This document shows, in pieces, positions 25,201-33,917 of a stretch of 64,000 nucleotides of DNA. Source of the stretch: Bacteroidales bacterium UBA6377 (GTDB taxonomy: Bacteria > Bacteroidota > Bacteroidia > Bacteroidales > UBA932); assembly GCA_002438805.1 (NCBI GenBank), contig DJQV01000016.1:33395-97394 (forward strand). Direction: 5' to 3'. The notes beneath the pieces were generated by a model. It did no database searches, was not told where the DNA came from, and was given only the letters and a program-made list of their open reading frames with translations. The stretch's first letter is position 1. The number at the start of each line of letters is the position of its first letter. A program made the translations under genes and the position numbers.

Positions 25201-26025
25201 GACCTTATCAACAACTACTGCATCGCCATCAAGACAGAGCAGGCCATCTGCAAGCGCGAGATGGACAAGATCAAGATCGGTGACGAGCTCCCTAACGGAG
25301 TGATGCAGATCGCGAAAGTCTATATCGCCAAGAAGCGCAAGATCACAGTCGGCGACAAGATGGCCGGCCGTCACGGCAACAAGGGTATCGTCGCCAAGAT
25401 TGTGCGCCAGGAGGACATGCCGTTCCTCGAGGACGGTACACCTGTGGACATCGTGCTCAACCCTCTCGGCGTGCCGTCACGTATGAACCTCGGCCAGATC
25501 TACGAGACAGTGCTCGGATGGGCAGGCTACAGGCTCGGACTGAAGTTCAGCACCCCGATTTTCGACGGCGCCAGCATCGATGAGATCTGCGACTACACCG
25601 ACAAGGCCGGAGTACCGAAATTCGGCAAGACCCGTCTGCGTGACGGAGGCACCGGAGACTACTTCGACCAGCCGGCCACCGTGGGTGTGATATACATGAT
25701 CAAACTCGGCCACATGGTCGATGACAAGATGCACGCCCGTTCTATCGGACCTTACTCGCTCATCACACAGCAGCCTCTGGGCGGTAAGTCACAGTTCGGA
25801 GGACAGAGGTTCGGAGAGATGGAGGTCTGGGCGCTCGAAGCGTTTGGTGCAGCCAACGCACTCCAGGAGATCCTGACCGTCAAGTCCGACGATGTAGTCG
25901 GAAGGTCAAAGACTTACGAAGCCATTGTCAAGGGCGACCCGATCCCGCCTGCAGGTATTCCGGAGTCACTCAATGTGCTCCTCCACGAACTCCGCGGCCT
26001 GGGTCTCAAGGTTACTTTGGAATAA
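22204..26025 (+). CDS. rpoB: RNA polymerase beta subunit
   Basis: 1273 residues, normal for Bacteroidota. The rifampicin-pocket region (FGTSQLSQFMDQTNPLAEI, HKRRLSALGPGG) keeps the sensitive-type residues at the classic Asp, His and Ser positions. GPNIGLI and the C-terminal segments KMAGRHGNKG and QPLGGKSQFGGQRFGEME are standard. It is separated from rpoC by 20 bases. Confidence 0.98.
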   Translation: MSNQTNNKRINFATSKILEYPDLLEVQLKSFKDFFQLETTPENRKNEGLYQVFQEIFPIEDTRNSYKLEFIDYFIDPPQYSIEECLDRGLTYNVPLKAKLRLSCTDTEHEDFDTRVQDVYLGNIPYMTPAGTFVINGSERIIVSQLHRSPGVFFDQSMHANGTKLYSARIIPFKGSWIEFATDINNVMYAYIDRKKKLPVTTLLRAIGFNSDKDIIDIFNLADEVNVTEAELEANKGRKLANNVLKTNFEDFIDEDTGEVTPVERIEIIVKRGEVLDDKTISAILQSDEKSILLQKDEANSNEYAIIFNTLQKDPTYTEIEAVNYIYKQLRNSEPPDESTARDVIDKLFFSEKRYDLGNVGRYRLNKKLGLSIDPDVRVLTNTDIIEIIKYLIQLINSKATVDDIDHLSNRRVRTVGEQLANQFSVGLSRMARTIRERMNVRDSEQFNPIDLINAKTLSSVINSFFGTSQLSQFMDQTNPLAEITHKRRLSALGPGGLSRDRAGFEVRDVHYTHYGRLCPIESPEGPNIGLISSLCVYARIDDLGFIETPYRDVKNGKVDLSPEGCHYMSAEEEEDKLVSLANVKMDDDGNILEDRIQCRLEADFPVVTKDKVDYMDVAPNQMASVAASLIPFLEHDDAHRALMGANMMRQAVPLLKPESPIVGTGLEERACVDSRTQVVASRDGEVTYVDANEIRVKYERTEGEAFVSFLPEETTYKMPIYRRTNQSTTITLKPIVKKGDKVVKGQVLTEGYATQKGELALGRNLKVAFMPWKGYNYEDAIVLSEEMVKWDVLTSVHVDEYLTEVRDTKRGMEELTSDIPNVSEDATRNLSENGIVRVGAHIEPGDIMIGKITPKGESDPSPEEKLLKAIFGDKAGDVKDASLKANPSLSGTVIKTALYTKISKETARKGAAKNDQKARLEMRQAEYDRKAEKLYSDFLQKLVVLTKNKKSAGITDLYGVEILEKDKKITTEVLKSIDYNNINSNKWTTDKEANDLIRDLINNYCIAIKTEQAICKREMDKIKIGDELPNGVMQIAKVYIAKKRKITVGDKMAGRHGNKGIVAKIVRQEDMPFLEDGTPVDIVLNPLGVPSRMNLGQIYETVLGWAGYRLGLKFSTPIFDGASIDEICDYTDKAGVPKFGKTRLRDGGTGDYFDQPATVGVIYMIKLGHMVDDKMHARSIGPYSLITQQPLGGKSQFGGQRFGEMEVWALEAFGAANALQEILTVKSDDVVGRSKTYEAIVKGDPIPPAGIPESLNVLLHELRGLGLKVTLE

Positions 26026-26045
26026 TCGTTTGAACGAATAACAAT

Positions 26046-29000
26046 ATGCCTGCATTCAACAATAAAGACAATAAGATTAAGAGCAACTTCCAGACGATAA
26101 GCATCTCGCTTGCATCTCCTGAGGACATCACCGCAAGATCCTGCGGCGAAGTCCTCAAGCCGGAGACCGTCAACTACAGGACATACAAGCCTGAGAGGGA
26201 CGGACTCTTCTGCGAGAAGATCTTCGGACCGACCAAAGACTACGAGTGCTATTGCGGAAAGTACAAGAGGATCCGCTACCGCGGCATTGTCTGCGACAGG
26301 TGCAACGTCGAGGTGACCGAAAAGAAAGTGCGACGCGAGAGGATGGGCCACATCACGCTGACCGTCCCGGTAGCGCACATCTGGTACTTCAAGTCAGCTC
26401 CGAACAAGATCTCCGCCCTTCTCGGTCTTCCGGCCAAGAAGCTCGAGTCCGTCATCTACTATGAGAAATATATAGTAGTGAAGCCAGGTGCCGCTGATGT
26501 GGACAAGATGACACTCCTCTCCGAGGATGAGTACCTTGACGTCCTGGCACGCATCCCCGGCAACAGCAACCTCCCGGATAACGACGAGAACAAGTTCATC
26601 GCAAAGATGGGTGCGGAGGGAATCTATGACCTGCTCAAAGAGATCGATGTGGAGGAGCTCGGAAAACAGCTTCGCGAGAAGATGCTCAAAGAGACTTCCC
26701 AGCAGCGCAAGGCTGATCTCCTCAAGAGGCTTCAGGTAGTCAAGTGGTTCCAGGAGTCAAAGGGAATCAACCGTCCGGAGTGGATGGTTATGAAAGTCAT
26801 CCCGGTGATACCGCCGGATCTGCGTCCGCTCGTGCCTCTTGACGGAGGCCGCTTCGCGACGACGGACCTCAACGACCTCTACAGGCGTGTGATCATCCGC
26901 AACAACCGTCTCAAGAGGCTCATCGAGATCAAGGCTCCGGAAGTGATCCTCCGCAACGAGAAGCGAATGCTGCAGGAGGCTGTTGATTCACTCTTCGACA
27001 ACTCGAAGAAATCATCCGCCGTCAAGAGCGAGTCAAACAGGGCGCTCAAATCCCTGTCCGACTCCCTCAAGGGAAAGCAGGGACGCTTCCGCCAGAACCT
27101 CCTCGGAAAACGTGTGGACTACTCCGCCCGTTCCGTCATCGTGGTAGGTCCGGAGCTGAACATGCACGAGTGCGGTCTGCCTAAGTTCATGGCGGCCGAG
27201 CTCTACAAGCCGTTCATCATCCGCAAACTCATCGAGCGCGGCATCGTCAAAACCGTAAAGTCTGCCAAGAAAATCGTGGACCGCAAGGATCCTGTGATCT
27301 GGGATATCCTCGAGAACGTGATGAAGGGACATCCGGTGCTCCTCAACCGTGCACCTACCCTCCACAGGCTCGGTATCCAGGCTTTCCAGCCACGCATGAT
27401 AGAGGGCAAGGCCATCCAGCTCCATCCTCTCGCATGTACCGCCTTCAACGCCGACTTCGATGGTGACCAGATGGCGGTGCACCTTCCGCTCGGCAACGCT
27501 GCCGTGATGGAGGCGCAACTGCTCATGCTCGGCTCACAGAACATCCTCAACCCTGCCAACGGAGCGCCTATCACCGTGCCTTCACAGGACATGGTGCTCG
27601 GACTCTACTACATCACCAAGATCCGTCCTGGCGCAAAGGGCGAGGGGATGAAGTTCTACTCAGCCGAGGAGGTCATCGTGGCCTACAACGAGAAGGCCAT
27701 TGATATGCACGCCAAGATTTCCGTCCGTCTTCCGGCGGACAAGCAGGACGCCTCAAAGGGCACACAGATGGTGGAGACCACCGCAGGACGTATCATCGTC
27801 AACCAGTATGTCCCGGACGAGGTGCCGTATGTCAACGAAGTGCTCGGCAAGAAGTCCCTCAGGAAAATCATCACCGACGTCATCAAACATACGGGCGTGA
27901 CCCGCACCGCGAAGTTCCTCGATGACATCAAGAACCTCGGATACGATCAGGCGTTCCGCGCCGGCATCTCCTTCAACCTCGGAGACGTGCTCGTCCCTGC
28001 GGAGAAGACCTCCCTCGTGGAAGACGCCTACAAGCAGGTGGCCAACATCCGTGACGACTACGACAACGGATTCATCACCAACAACGAGCGATACAACAAG
28101 GTCATCGACCTCTGGTCCGCTGTGGACAACAAGCTGACCAAGATCGTGACCAACCAGATTTCAGCCGACCAGCAGGGATTCAACCCTGTCTACATGATGC
28201 TTGACTCAGGAGCCCGCGGTTCAACCACACAGATCAAGCAGCTCTGCGGTATGCGTGGACTTATGGCAAAGCCTCAGAAGGCCGGTGCATCGGGAGCGGA
28301 CATCATCGAGAACCCTATCGTCTCCAACCTTAAGGAGGGAATGACGGTGCTCGAGTACTTCATCTCCACCCACGGAGCCCGTAAGGGTCTGGCTGATACC
28401 GCATTGAAGACTGCCGATGCCGGATACCTGACAAGGCGTCTTGTGGACGTGTCACACGATGTGATTATCAACGAGCAGGACTGCGGCACGCTCCGCGGAC
28501 TGATCGCCACCGCCATCAAGAACAAGGATGAAGTCGTCGAGTCCCTCGGAGAGAGAATCCTCGGACGTACTTCCGTGCACGACATCTTCAACCCTCTCAC
28601 AGGAGAGCTCATCATCAAGGCCGGTGAGGAGATCCGCGAAAAGGAGGCAGACCTCATCGACTCCCTCCCTATCGAGCAGGTGGAGATCCGTTCCGTGCTG
28701 ACCTGCGAAAGCCGCAAGGGCGTCTGCGCCAAGTGCTACGGACGCAACCTCGCCACCAGCCGCATGGTCGAAAAGGGTGAAGTGGTCGGTGTCATCGCGG
28801 CACAGTCCATCGGCGAGCCTGGTACACAGCTGACACTCCGTACCTTCCACGTCGGAGGTACAGCCTCATCTTCAGCCGCCGATTCATCCATCGAGTCCAA
28901 GTACGACGGTATCCTCAAGTTCGAGGAACTCCGTACCATCGAGAGAGTCGCCGACGACGGACGAAAGGAGACGGTGGTCGTGAGCCGCATGGCCGAGCTC

Positions 29001-30299
29001 CGCATCCTGGATGAAAATACCGGCATCACCTTCTCCCAGTACGACGTGCCTTACGGAGCGGTGCTCTACAAGGGCGACGGCGACAAGGTGAAGAAGGGAG
29101 ACCTCATCTGCGACTGGGATGCGTACAACGCCACCACCATCGTGGAGACGGCAGGTACTGTTCGCTTCGAGAACATGATCGAGGGCGTGACCTATCAGAA
29201 GGAAAGCGCCGACGAGTACTCTGCCAGCACCGACAAGGTGATCATCGAGTCCAAGGACAAGACAAAGAGCCCAACCCTCGTCATCGTGAACGAGGCCGGA
29301 GACCCTGTCAAGCAGTACAACCTCCCTGTCGGAGCGCACCTCATGGCCGAGGACGGCAGCAAGGTCAAGGTAGGTGAGGTCATCATGAAGATTCCTCGTG
29401 CAATCGGCAAGGCAAGCGACATCACCGGAGGTCTTCCGCGCGTCACCGAGCTCTTCGAGGCCCGCAACCCGTCAAGCCCGGCCATCCTCTCCGAAATCAA
29501 CGGAGAAGTGCTCATGGGCAAGGTGAAGCGTGGCAACCGTGAGATCATCGTCAAGAACAAGTACGGCGTCGAGAAGCACTACCTCGTCCCTCTCAGCAAG
29601 CAGATCCTTGTACAGGAGAACGACTACGTCAAGGCCGGCACCCCTCTCTCTGACGGAGGGGTGTCCCCGAGCGACATCCTCAACATCCTCGGTCCGGTCA
29701 AGGCCCAGGAGTACATCGTCAACGAAGTACAGGCCGTATACCGCCTGCAGGGTGTGAAAATCAATGACAAGCACTTCGAAATCATCGTACGCCAGATGAT
29801 GCGCAAAGTCGAGATAACCAACCCGGGCGACACCGAGTTCCTCGCAGAGGAGTTGGTGGACAAGTGGAAGTTTACCGATGTCAACGACAACATCTACGGC
29901 AAGTACGTGGTTCTCACCACAGGAGGCTCGCAGCGCTTCGAAGAGGGACAGATCATCTCGGCCCGCGATCTCCGCAGCGAGAATTCATCCCTTGAACGTC
30001 AGGGACTTGAAGTGATGACGGCACGTCCGACCCTTCCTGCGACAGCGCGCCTGGTGCTTCAGGGCATCACAAGGGCTGCACTCAAGACCGACAGCTTCAT
30101 CTCCGCCGCCTCCTTCCAGGAGACCACCAAGGTGCTCAGCGAAGCCGCCATCCGCGGACGTGTGGACCATCTGGAAGGCCTCAAGGAGAACGTCATCTGC
30201 GGACACCTGATTCCTGCTGGAACCGGCCTGAAAGAGTATCAGGACATCATCGTGGGACGCAAGGACGAGCAGCTCACGCAGGAGCTCAACGAACTTTAA
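26046..30299 (+). CDS. rpoC: RNA polymerase beta' subunit
   Basis: 1417 residues. The catalytic Mg-binding loop NADFDGDQMAVH, the N-terminal zinc site (CYCGKYKRIRYRGIVCDRC) and the second zinc site (CESRKGVCAKCYGRNL) are intact. The trigger-loop region near HGARKGLADTALKTADAGYLTRRLVD is conserved. The gene ends the large transcription unit and is followed by two hairpins. Confidence 0.98.
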   Translation: MPAFNNKDNKIKSNFQTISISLASPEDITARSCGEVLKPETVNYRTYKPERDGLFCEKIFGPTKDYECYCGKYKRIRYRGIVCDRCNVEVTEKKVRRERMGHITLTVPVAHIWYFKSAPNKISALLGLPAKKLESVIYYEKYIVVKPGAADVDKMTLLSEDEYLDVLARIPGNSNLPDNDENKFIAKMGAEGIYDLLKEIDVEELGKQLREKMLKETSQQRKADLLKRLQVVKWFQESKGINRPEWMVMKVIPVIPPDLRPLVPLDGGRFATTDLNDLYRRVIIRNNRLKRLIEIKAPEVILRNEKRMLQEAVDSLFDNSKKSSAVKSESNRALKSLSDSLKGKQGRFRQNLLGKRVDYSARSVIVVGPELNMHECGLPKFMAAELYKPFIIRKLIERGIVKTVKSAKKIVDRKDPVIWDILENVMKGHPVLLNRAPTLHRLGIQAFQPRMIEGKAIQLHPLACTAFNADFDGDQMAVHLPLGNAAVMEAQLLMLGSQNILNPANGAPITVPSQDMVLGLYYITKIRPGAKGEGMKFYSAEEVIVAYNEKAIDMHAKISVRLPADKQDASKGTQMVETTAGRIIVNQYVPDEVPYVNEVLGKKSLRKIITDVIKHTGVTRTAKFLDDIKNLGYDQAFRAGISFNLGDVLVPAEKTSLVEDAYKQVANIRDDYDNGFITNNERYNKVIDLWSAVDNKLTKIVTNQISADQQGFNPVYMMLDSGARGSTTQIKQLCGMRGLMAKPQKAGASGADIIENPIVSNLKEGMTVLEYFISTHGARKGLADTALKTADAGYLTRRLVDVSHDVIINEQDCGTLRGLIATAIKNKDEVVESLGERILGRTSVHDIFNPLTGELIIKAGEEIREKEADLIDSLPIEQVEIRSVLTCESRKGVCAKCYGRNLATSRMVEKGEVVGVIAAQSIGEPGTQLTLRTFHVGGTASSSAADSSIESKYDGILKFEELRTIERVADDGRKETVVVSRMAELRILDENTGITFSQYDVPYGAVLYKGDGDKVKKGDLICDWDAYNATTIVETAGTVRFENMIEGVTYQKESADEYSASTDKVIIESKDKTKSPTLVIVNEAGDPVKQYNLPVGAHLMAEDGSKVKVGEVIMKIPRAIGKASDITGGLPRVTELFEARNPSSPAILSEINGEVLMGKVKRGNREIIVKNKYGVEKHYLVPLSKQILVQENDYVKAGTPLSDGGVSPSDILNILGPVKAQEYIVNEVQAVYRLQGVKINDKHFEIIVRQMMRKVEITNPGDTEFLAEELVDKWKFTDVNDNIYGKYVVLTTGGSQRFEEGQIISARDLRSENSSLERQGLEVMTARPTLPATARLVLQGITRAALKTDSFISAASFQETTKVLSEAAIRGRVDHLEGLKENVICGHLIPAGTGLKEYQDIIVGRKDEQLTQELNEL

Positions 30300-30305
30300 G
30301 ACAAC

Positions 30306-30328
30306 GGCAGGGGCTCACTGCCCCTGCC
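30306..30328 (+). terminator. First hairpin after rpoC
   Basis: GGCAGGGGC pairs perfectly with GCCCCTGCC around loop TCACT. No T-run follows; it may protect the 3' end. Confidence 0.5.
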
Positions 30329-30339
30329 ATGAAATACTG

Positions 30340-30371
30340 AAAAAGCCGGCCTGAAAAGGTCGGCTTTTTTT
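30340..30371. terminator. Bidirectional terminator between rpoC and tRNA-Arg
   Basis: AGCCGGCC (30344-30351) pairs with GGTCGGCT (30358-30365) with one G-T pair. It has a T-run on the plus strand and an A-run on the other side, so it can end rpoC on the plus strand and tRNA-Arg on the minus strand. Confidence 0.8.
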
Positions 30372-30372
30372 G

Positions 30373-30446
30373 TGATTCCGGCGCGACTCGAACGCGCGAC
30401 CCACAGCTTAGAAGGCTGTTGCTCTATCCAACTGAGCTACGGAACC
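30373..30446 (-). tRNA. tRNA-Arg (anticodon TCT)
   Basis: 74 nt on the minus strand. Acceptor GGTTCCG pairs with CGGAATC; anticodon loop CTTCTAAGC; T-arm GCGCGTTCGAGTCGCGC. CCA is not encoded. Confidence 0.95.
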
Positions 30447-30512
30447 ATTCATCCTCCCCCTGAATGCCCAGGGGATTGCAAAGTTAGAAAGTGTTTTGAA
30501 AAATTCAAAATA

Positions 30513-31493
30513 TTATTGTCTGCGCCGTGCTGTCAACCTGACATAGGATGCTATGCCGAGCACGATGAGCAGCAGGGCGTGCGTCTCATGGCTCAAGGTG
30601 GCGAAAAGCAGGCTTGTCTCCCATGTCGCCCCATATATGGACTGCAATGTCAAGGCGACAAGATAGTGATAAGCTCCGATTCCACCCGGCACGGGGATGA
30701 CAGATGCAATGTTGCCCACAGCCGACACGAACAGGGAATCAAAGAAAGTCAGATGGGCAAGCGCCGGTATGGCCTTGAAATTATAGTAGGTCATCAGAAG
30801 ATATGTCACCCAGATGCCTATCGTATACAGGACGAAAGCCCATTTGCGGCGGATATGAACGAAACTTGCCATCCCGCTGCCGAGACCGTGCACTGCCCCT
30901 GCAACCTTTGCGCAGAACGGGTATCTTTGCTGCCAGTGGAAAACTCCCCAGATGAACACCGCCAGGATGACGATGGCCGGACCGGCAATCCACCACATTG
31001 AAAATCCGAGACTGTGTGCGAGAGGATTCCAGATATTGGCAAGAAAGAAATCCCCGAAAGTCTCCCACCTGAGGAAAAGGGCAAGAAGGAGCAGAAAAAG
31101 CACAGAAGCTACATCCCAGGCACGCTCGCATACGATGGTGCCGAGAATCTTGTTGTAACCCATCTTCCCGGACTTGACATACCCCCCGCGGACAAACTCC
31201 CCGGCCCCGGGAAGAACCACATTGATTATGTTGCCCACATTGGACGCATCCCATGCGTCAAGCCTCCTCACACCGGGGTCAAGCGGCTCCATCATCACCC
31301 GCCATCTCTCTTCCCTGAAGAAAAGAGCCACTACAGACACAAATGTAAATACCAGCACATAACCCCACCTCGTCTCCTGAAGGCCCTCCCAGAAAGCTTT
31401 CCAGTCGACTCCTCTGAAGGCAAACCACACCAACACCGCCGCCAGCCCGACTGACAGCAGATACTTAAGTACCTTGGTCGCTTTCTTATTCAT
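30513..31493 (-). CDS. Flippase-like / lysylphosphatidylglycerol synthase TM-domain protein
   Basis: 326 residues from ATG 31493. The frame extends to a TTG at 31505, but that codon lies in the promoter box. Eight or so hydrophobic helices are visible. GRGVDWKAFW, REERWRVMMEPLD and LPGAGEFVRGGYVKSGKM..TIVCERAWD are typical of the UPF0104/LPG_synthase_TM family, members of which flip or transfer lipid-linked groups. The catalytic lysyl-transferase domain of MprF is absent, so lipid lysinylation is not implied. It is divergent from the PfkB kinase gene. Confidence 0.8.
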   Translation of the reverse strand: MNKKATKVLKYLLSVGLAAVLVWFAFRGVDWKAFWEGLQETRWGYVLVFTFVSVVALFFREERWRVMMEPLDPGVRRLDAWDASNVGNIINVVLPGAGEFVRGGYVKSGKMGYNKILGTIVCERAWDVASVLFLLLLALFLRWETFGDFFLANIWNPLAHSLGFSMWWIAGPAIVILAVFIWGVFHWQQRYPFCAKVAGAVHGLGSGMASFVHIRRKWAFVLYTIGIWVTYLLMTYYNFKAIPALAHLTFFDSLFVSAVGNIASVIPVPGGIGAYHYLVALTLQSIYGATWETSLLFATLSHETHALLLIVLGIASYVRLTARRRQ

Positions 31494-31502
31494 ATGAGGG
31501 GG

Positions 31503-31510
31503 CAAATTTA
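31503..31510 (-). promoter_or_regulatory. -7 box for the flippase-like gene
   Basis: TAAATTTG on the minus strand, 9 bases before ATG 31493. Confidence 0.5.
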
Positions 31511-31523
31511 CGGATAATTATGC

Positions 31524-31531
31524 TAATTTTG
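31524..31531 (+). promoter_or_regulatory. -7 box for the PfkB kinase gene
   Basis: TAATTTTG, 6 bases before ATG 31538. It excludes the in-frame ATG at 31520, which would lie upstream of the transcription start. Confidence 0.5.
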
Positions 31532-31537
31532 CAAGAT

Positions 31538-32536
31538 ATGAAATCGATACTTGGAATAGGAAATGCCCTTACCGACATCCTGGCAGTCCTGCCGGATGAC
31601 TCTCTTCTGAACAATTTCCACCTTCCCAAAGGAAGCATGCAACATGTGGACATGGAGACGGGAGACAAAATATGGGCCGCCCTCAAGCCCCTGGGAGTCA
31701 AGTACGTGGCAGGCGGTTCAGCCGCCAACACCATCACCTGCACCGCGATTCTCGGCATGCCGTCAAGCTTCATAGGCAAGATCGGAGATGACGAGCTCGG
31801 GCTGCTTTTCAAGAGCGACCAGGAGCAGTACGGGGTCAAGACCGTGCTCCTGAAGAGCAGCCGCTCCAGCGGAAGATCCATGGTATTCGTAAGCGGAGGC
31901 AATGCCGAACGCACCTTCGCCGTATATCTGGGAGCGGCCCTCGACCTTGTCCCTGAAGACCTGAGGCCCGAATGGTTCGAAGGGTACGACTATTTCCATA
32001 TAGAAGGCTATCTAGTCCAGAACCAGTCACTCATAAGGCGCGCCGTGGAACTGGCGCACGAAGCGGGATGCATAATTTCACTCGACATGGCATCCTACAA
32101 TGTGGTAGAATCCAACCTAGCTTTCCTGCACGACATCGTGGAGAAATACGTGGACATAGTATTCGCCAACGAGACCGAGTCCAAATCGTTCACCAAACTT
32201 GATGATCCGCTTCTGGCATTGGACGAGATCGCGAGACTCTGCAAGATCGCAGTAGTCAAGATAGGCAAAGACGGAAGCTGGATCAAATCAGGAGAAGAGG
32301 TGCACTTCATACCTGCATGGCCAGCCGACACCGTGGACGCCACAGGAGCCGGAGACACTTATGCTGCGGGCTTCCTGTATGCGCACTCCCTTGGACGCAA
32401 CCTCAAGGAATGCGGAGAAGTCGGCTCGATCATCGCGGCTAAAGTGGTTGAGGTTGTCGGGACCAAGATCGACATCCCGCGCTGGAAGGAAGCGAAGAGG
32501 GAGATACGTGAACTCTTTTCACCCGGCCTCGCCTGA
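31538..32536 (+). CDS. PfkB family carbohydrate/nucleoside kinase
   Basis: 332 residues. The ribokinase fold is shown by the N-terminal GIGNALTDIL, the substrate loop VAGGSAANTI, GKIGDDELG, and the C-terminal anion-hole motif DATGAGDTYAAGF with its catalytic Asp. The overall pattern is closest to adenosine-kinase/ribokinase-type members found throughout Bacteroidota, but the substrate cannot be set from sequence. It is first of a coupled three-gene unit; its TGA overlaps the next ATG (TGATG). Confidence 0.88.
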   Translation: MKSILGIGNALTDILAVLPDDSLLNNFHLPKGSMQHVDMETGDKIWAALKPLGVKYVAGGSAANTITCTAILGMPSSFIGKIGDDELGLLFKSDQEQYGVKTVLLKSSRSSGRSMVFVSGGNAERTFAVYLGAALDLVPEDLRPEWFEGYDYFHIEGYLVQNQSLIRRAVELAHEAGCIISLDMASYNVVESNLAFLHDIVEKYVDIVFANETESKSFTKLDDPLLALDEIARLCKIAVVKIGKDGSWIKSGEEVHFIPAWPADTVDATGAGDTYAAGFLYAHSLGRNLKECGEVGSIIAAKVVEVVGTKIDIPRWKEAKREIRELFSPGLA

Positions 32537-33021
32537 TGAAGAACCCCATAGTGCTTCTCCTGCGCCATATCGCCCTCAGACGCAATGAGAGCATGGCTCC
32601 ACACAGCCTGCGGCCGTTAAGCGCAATCCGGCAGGCCACAGTGCTTGTCGCTCCCCTACATGATGACAGCGATGCCGTCAAATCCTCAGTAAGGCAATAT
32701 TTCAGCTACAACAACATCCCGGTCCGCATACTCTCTCCTGAGAAAGGGGATCTCGACCTCGCCGGGACAATAAAGCGCAGAAAACGTGGCGACCACCTTC
32801 CGGCAAATTCCGGAGAGCTGCTTGTCTGCCTGGCCGGTCCTGACGACGGATTCTGGCCCGAATACGAGGCCCGGTGCAGCAACGCCTGCTTCAAGATAGG
32901 GCGCCGGCAGCTCAAGGGCGGGGTATTCGACCTCGTGGTGCTGCCTCCGGAAAGCGGCAGCTCACCCAGCCAGTCAGCAGTATTCGCAGAGATAAAGAAT
33001 TACCTCAATATAATCAGATGA
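32536..33021 (+). CDS. Hypothetical protein, 161 aa (possibly DUF6913)
   Basis: 161 residues, no signal peptide or membrane helix. The N-terminus is basic (LRHIALRRNESMAP), the middle has KRRKRGDHLPANSG, and the C-terminal half alternates strands and helices (GELLVCLAGPDDGFWPEYEARCSN, FDLVVLPPES). Size and pattern bring to mind the Bacteroidota DUF6913 proteins, but I cannot confirm this. It overlaps the kinase by 1 base and the DUF368 gene by 4 bases, so it is co-translated with both; that is the main clue to its job. Confidence 0.65.
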   Translation: MKNPIVLLLRHIALRRNESMAPHSLRPLSAIRQATVLVAPLHDDSDAVKSSVRQYFSYNNIPVRILSPEKGDLDLAGTIKRRKRGDHLPANSGELLVCLAGPDDGFWPEYEARCSNACFKIGRRQLKGGVFDLVVLPPESGSSPSQSAVFAEIKNYLNIIR

Positions 33022-33917
33022 AATCTTTTATGCATTATCTGTCCGTTGCCCTCAAAGGCTTCGGGATGGGTGCGGCCAATGTCGTGCCCGGAGTAAGCGG
33101 CGGCACAATAGCCCTGCTCACAGGCATTTACACCGACATTGTGGACTCGCTCAATGCCGTAACCGAAAAAGAGACCTGGAAATCACTGCTCGGCGGCAGG
33201 TTCAGGGAATTCTGGCGCTTGATAAACGGAGACTTCCTCGTGGCCCTGCTGGTCGGCGTCCTTGTGAGTGTATTTTCACTCGCAAAACTCGTCACGCTGT
33301 GCCTTGACTACTACCCTATACTGACTTGGGCCTTCTTCTTCGGCCTGATACTGGCCTCCGCTGCGCTGATGGTAAAGGGGGTCAAGGATTTCAAGGCCGT
33401 TGACCTGATACCGGCCATCGTCGGACTTGCCTTGGGTCTTGTCATCTGCACCCTGTCTCCAACCAAAACCACTGACGACATCTGGTTCATCTTCCTGTGC
33501 GGCGCCGTCTCCATCTGCGCCATGATACTCCCGGGCATCTCGGGCAGTTTCATCCTGCTGGTGATGGGCAAATACCACTATATCATGCAGGCGATCACCG
33601 ACCTCAACTGGCCTGTAATCATCACTTTTGGGGTCGGCTGCGTAGTGGGAATATTAGCATTCGCCAAGCTTCTCCACTGGCTTCTGGCACGCTGGGAGAG
33701 GCAGACCATGCTGGTGCTGCTGGGCTTCGTGTTCGGTTCGCTCGTGAGGGTTTGGCCGTGGTATGACAGCGAAGCTGTTGAGGCGGCTCAGATTCTCCGT
33801 ACAGGGAGCGTCTCCCCTCTCGATCTTCAGATTCCGGAGGCTGTCGTCTTCTGCGTCATAGGGATTGCGGTCGTGGTGCTTTTCGAGTTGCTGGGCTCCA
33901 GAAAAAAGGCCGCCTAG
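33018..33917 (+). CDS. DUF368 (PopT-type) membrane transporter
   Basis: 299 residues from ATG 33018, whose ATGA overlaps the previous stop; the frame is open further upstream but without sense. About eight membrane helices. The signatures GMGAANVVPGVSGGTIALLTGIY and CAMILPGISGSFILLVMGKY define DUF368, an inverted-repeat fold. Some DUF368 members (PopT) recycle undecaprenyl phosphate across the inner membrane for cell-wall synthesis; this role is transferred from the family. It shares its last four bases (CTAG) with the stop codon of convergent xth. Confidence 0.85.
   Translation: MKSFMHYLSVALKGFGMGAANVVPGVSGGTIALLTGIYTDIVDSLNAVTEKETWKSLLGGRFREFWRLINGDFLVALLVGVLVSVFSLAKLVTLCLDYYPILTWAFFFGLILASAALMVKGVKDFKAVDLIPAIVGLALGLVICTLSPTKTTDDIWFIFLCGAVSICAMILPGISGSFILLVMGKYHYIMQAITDLNWPVIITFGVGCVVGILAFAKLLHWLLARWERQTMLVLLGFVFGSLVRVWPWYDSEAVEAAQILRTGSVSPLDLQIPEAVVFCVIGIAVVVLFELLGSRKKAA

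Noticed and set aside
30372..31001. A 209-aa plus-strand frame over tRNA-Arg and the flippase-like gene
   Set aside because: It starts inside the tRNA region and is the shadow of a well-supported membrane protein on the minus strand.
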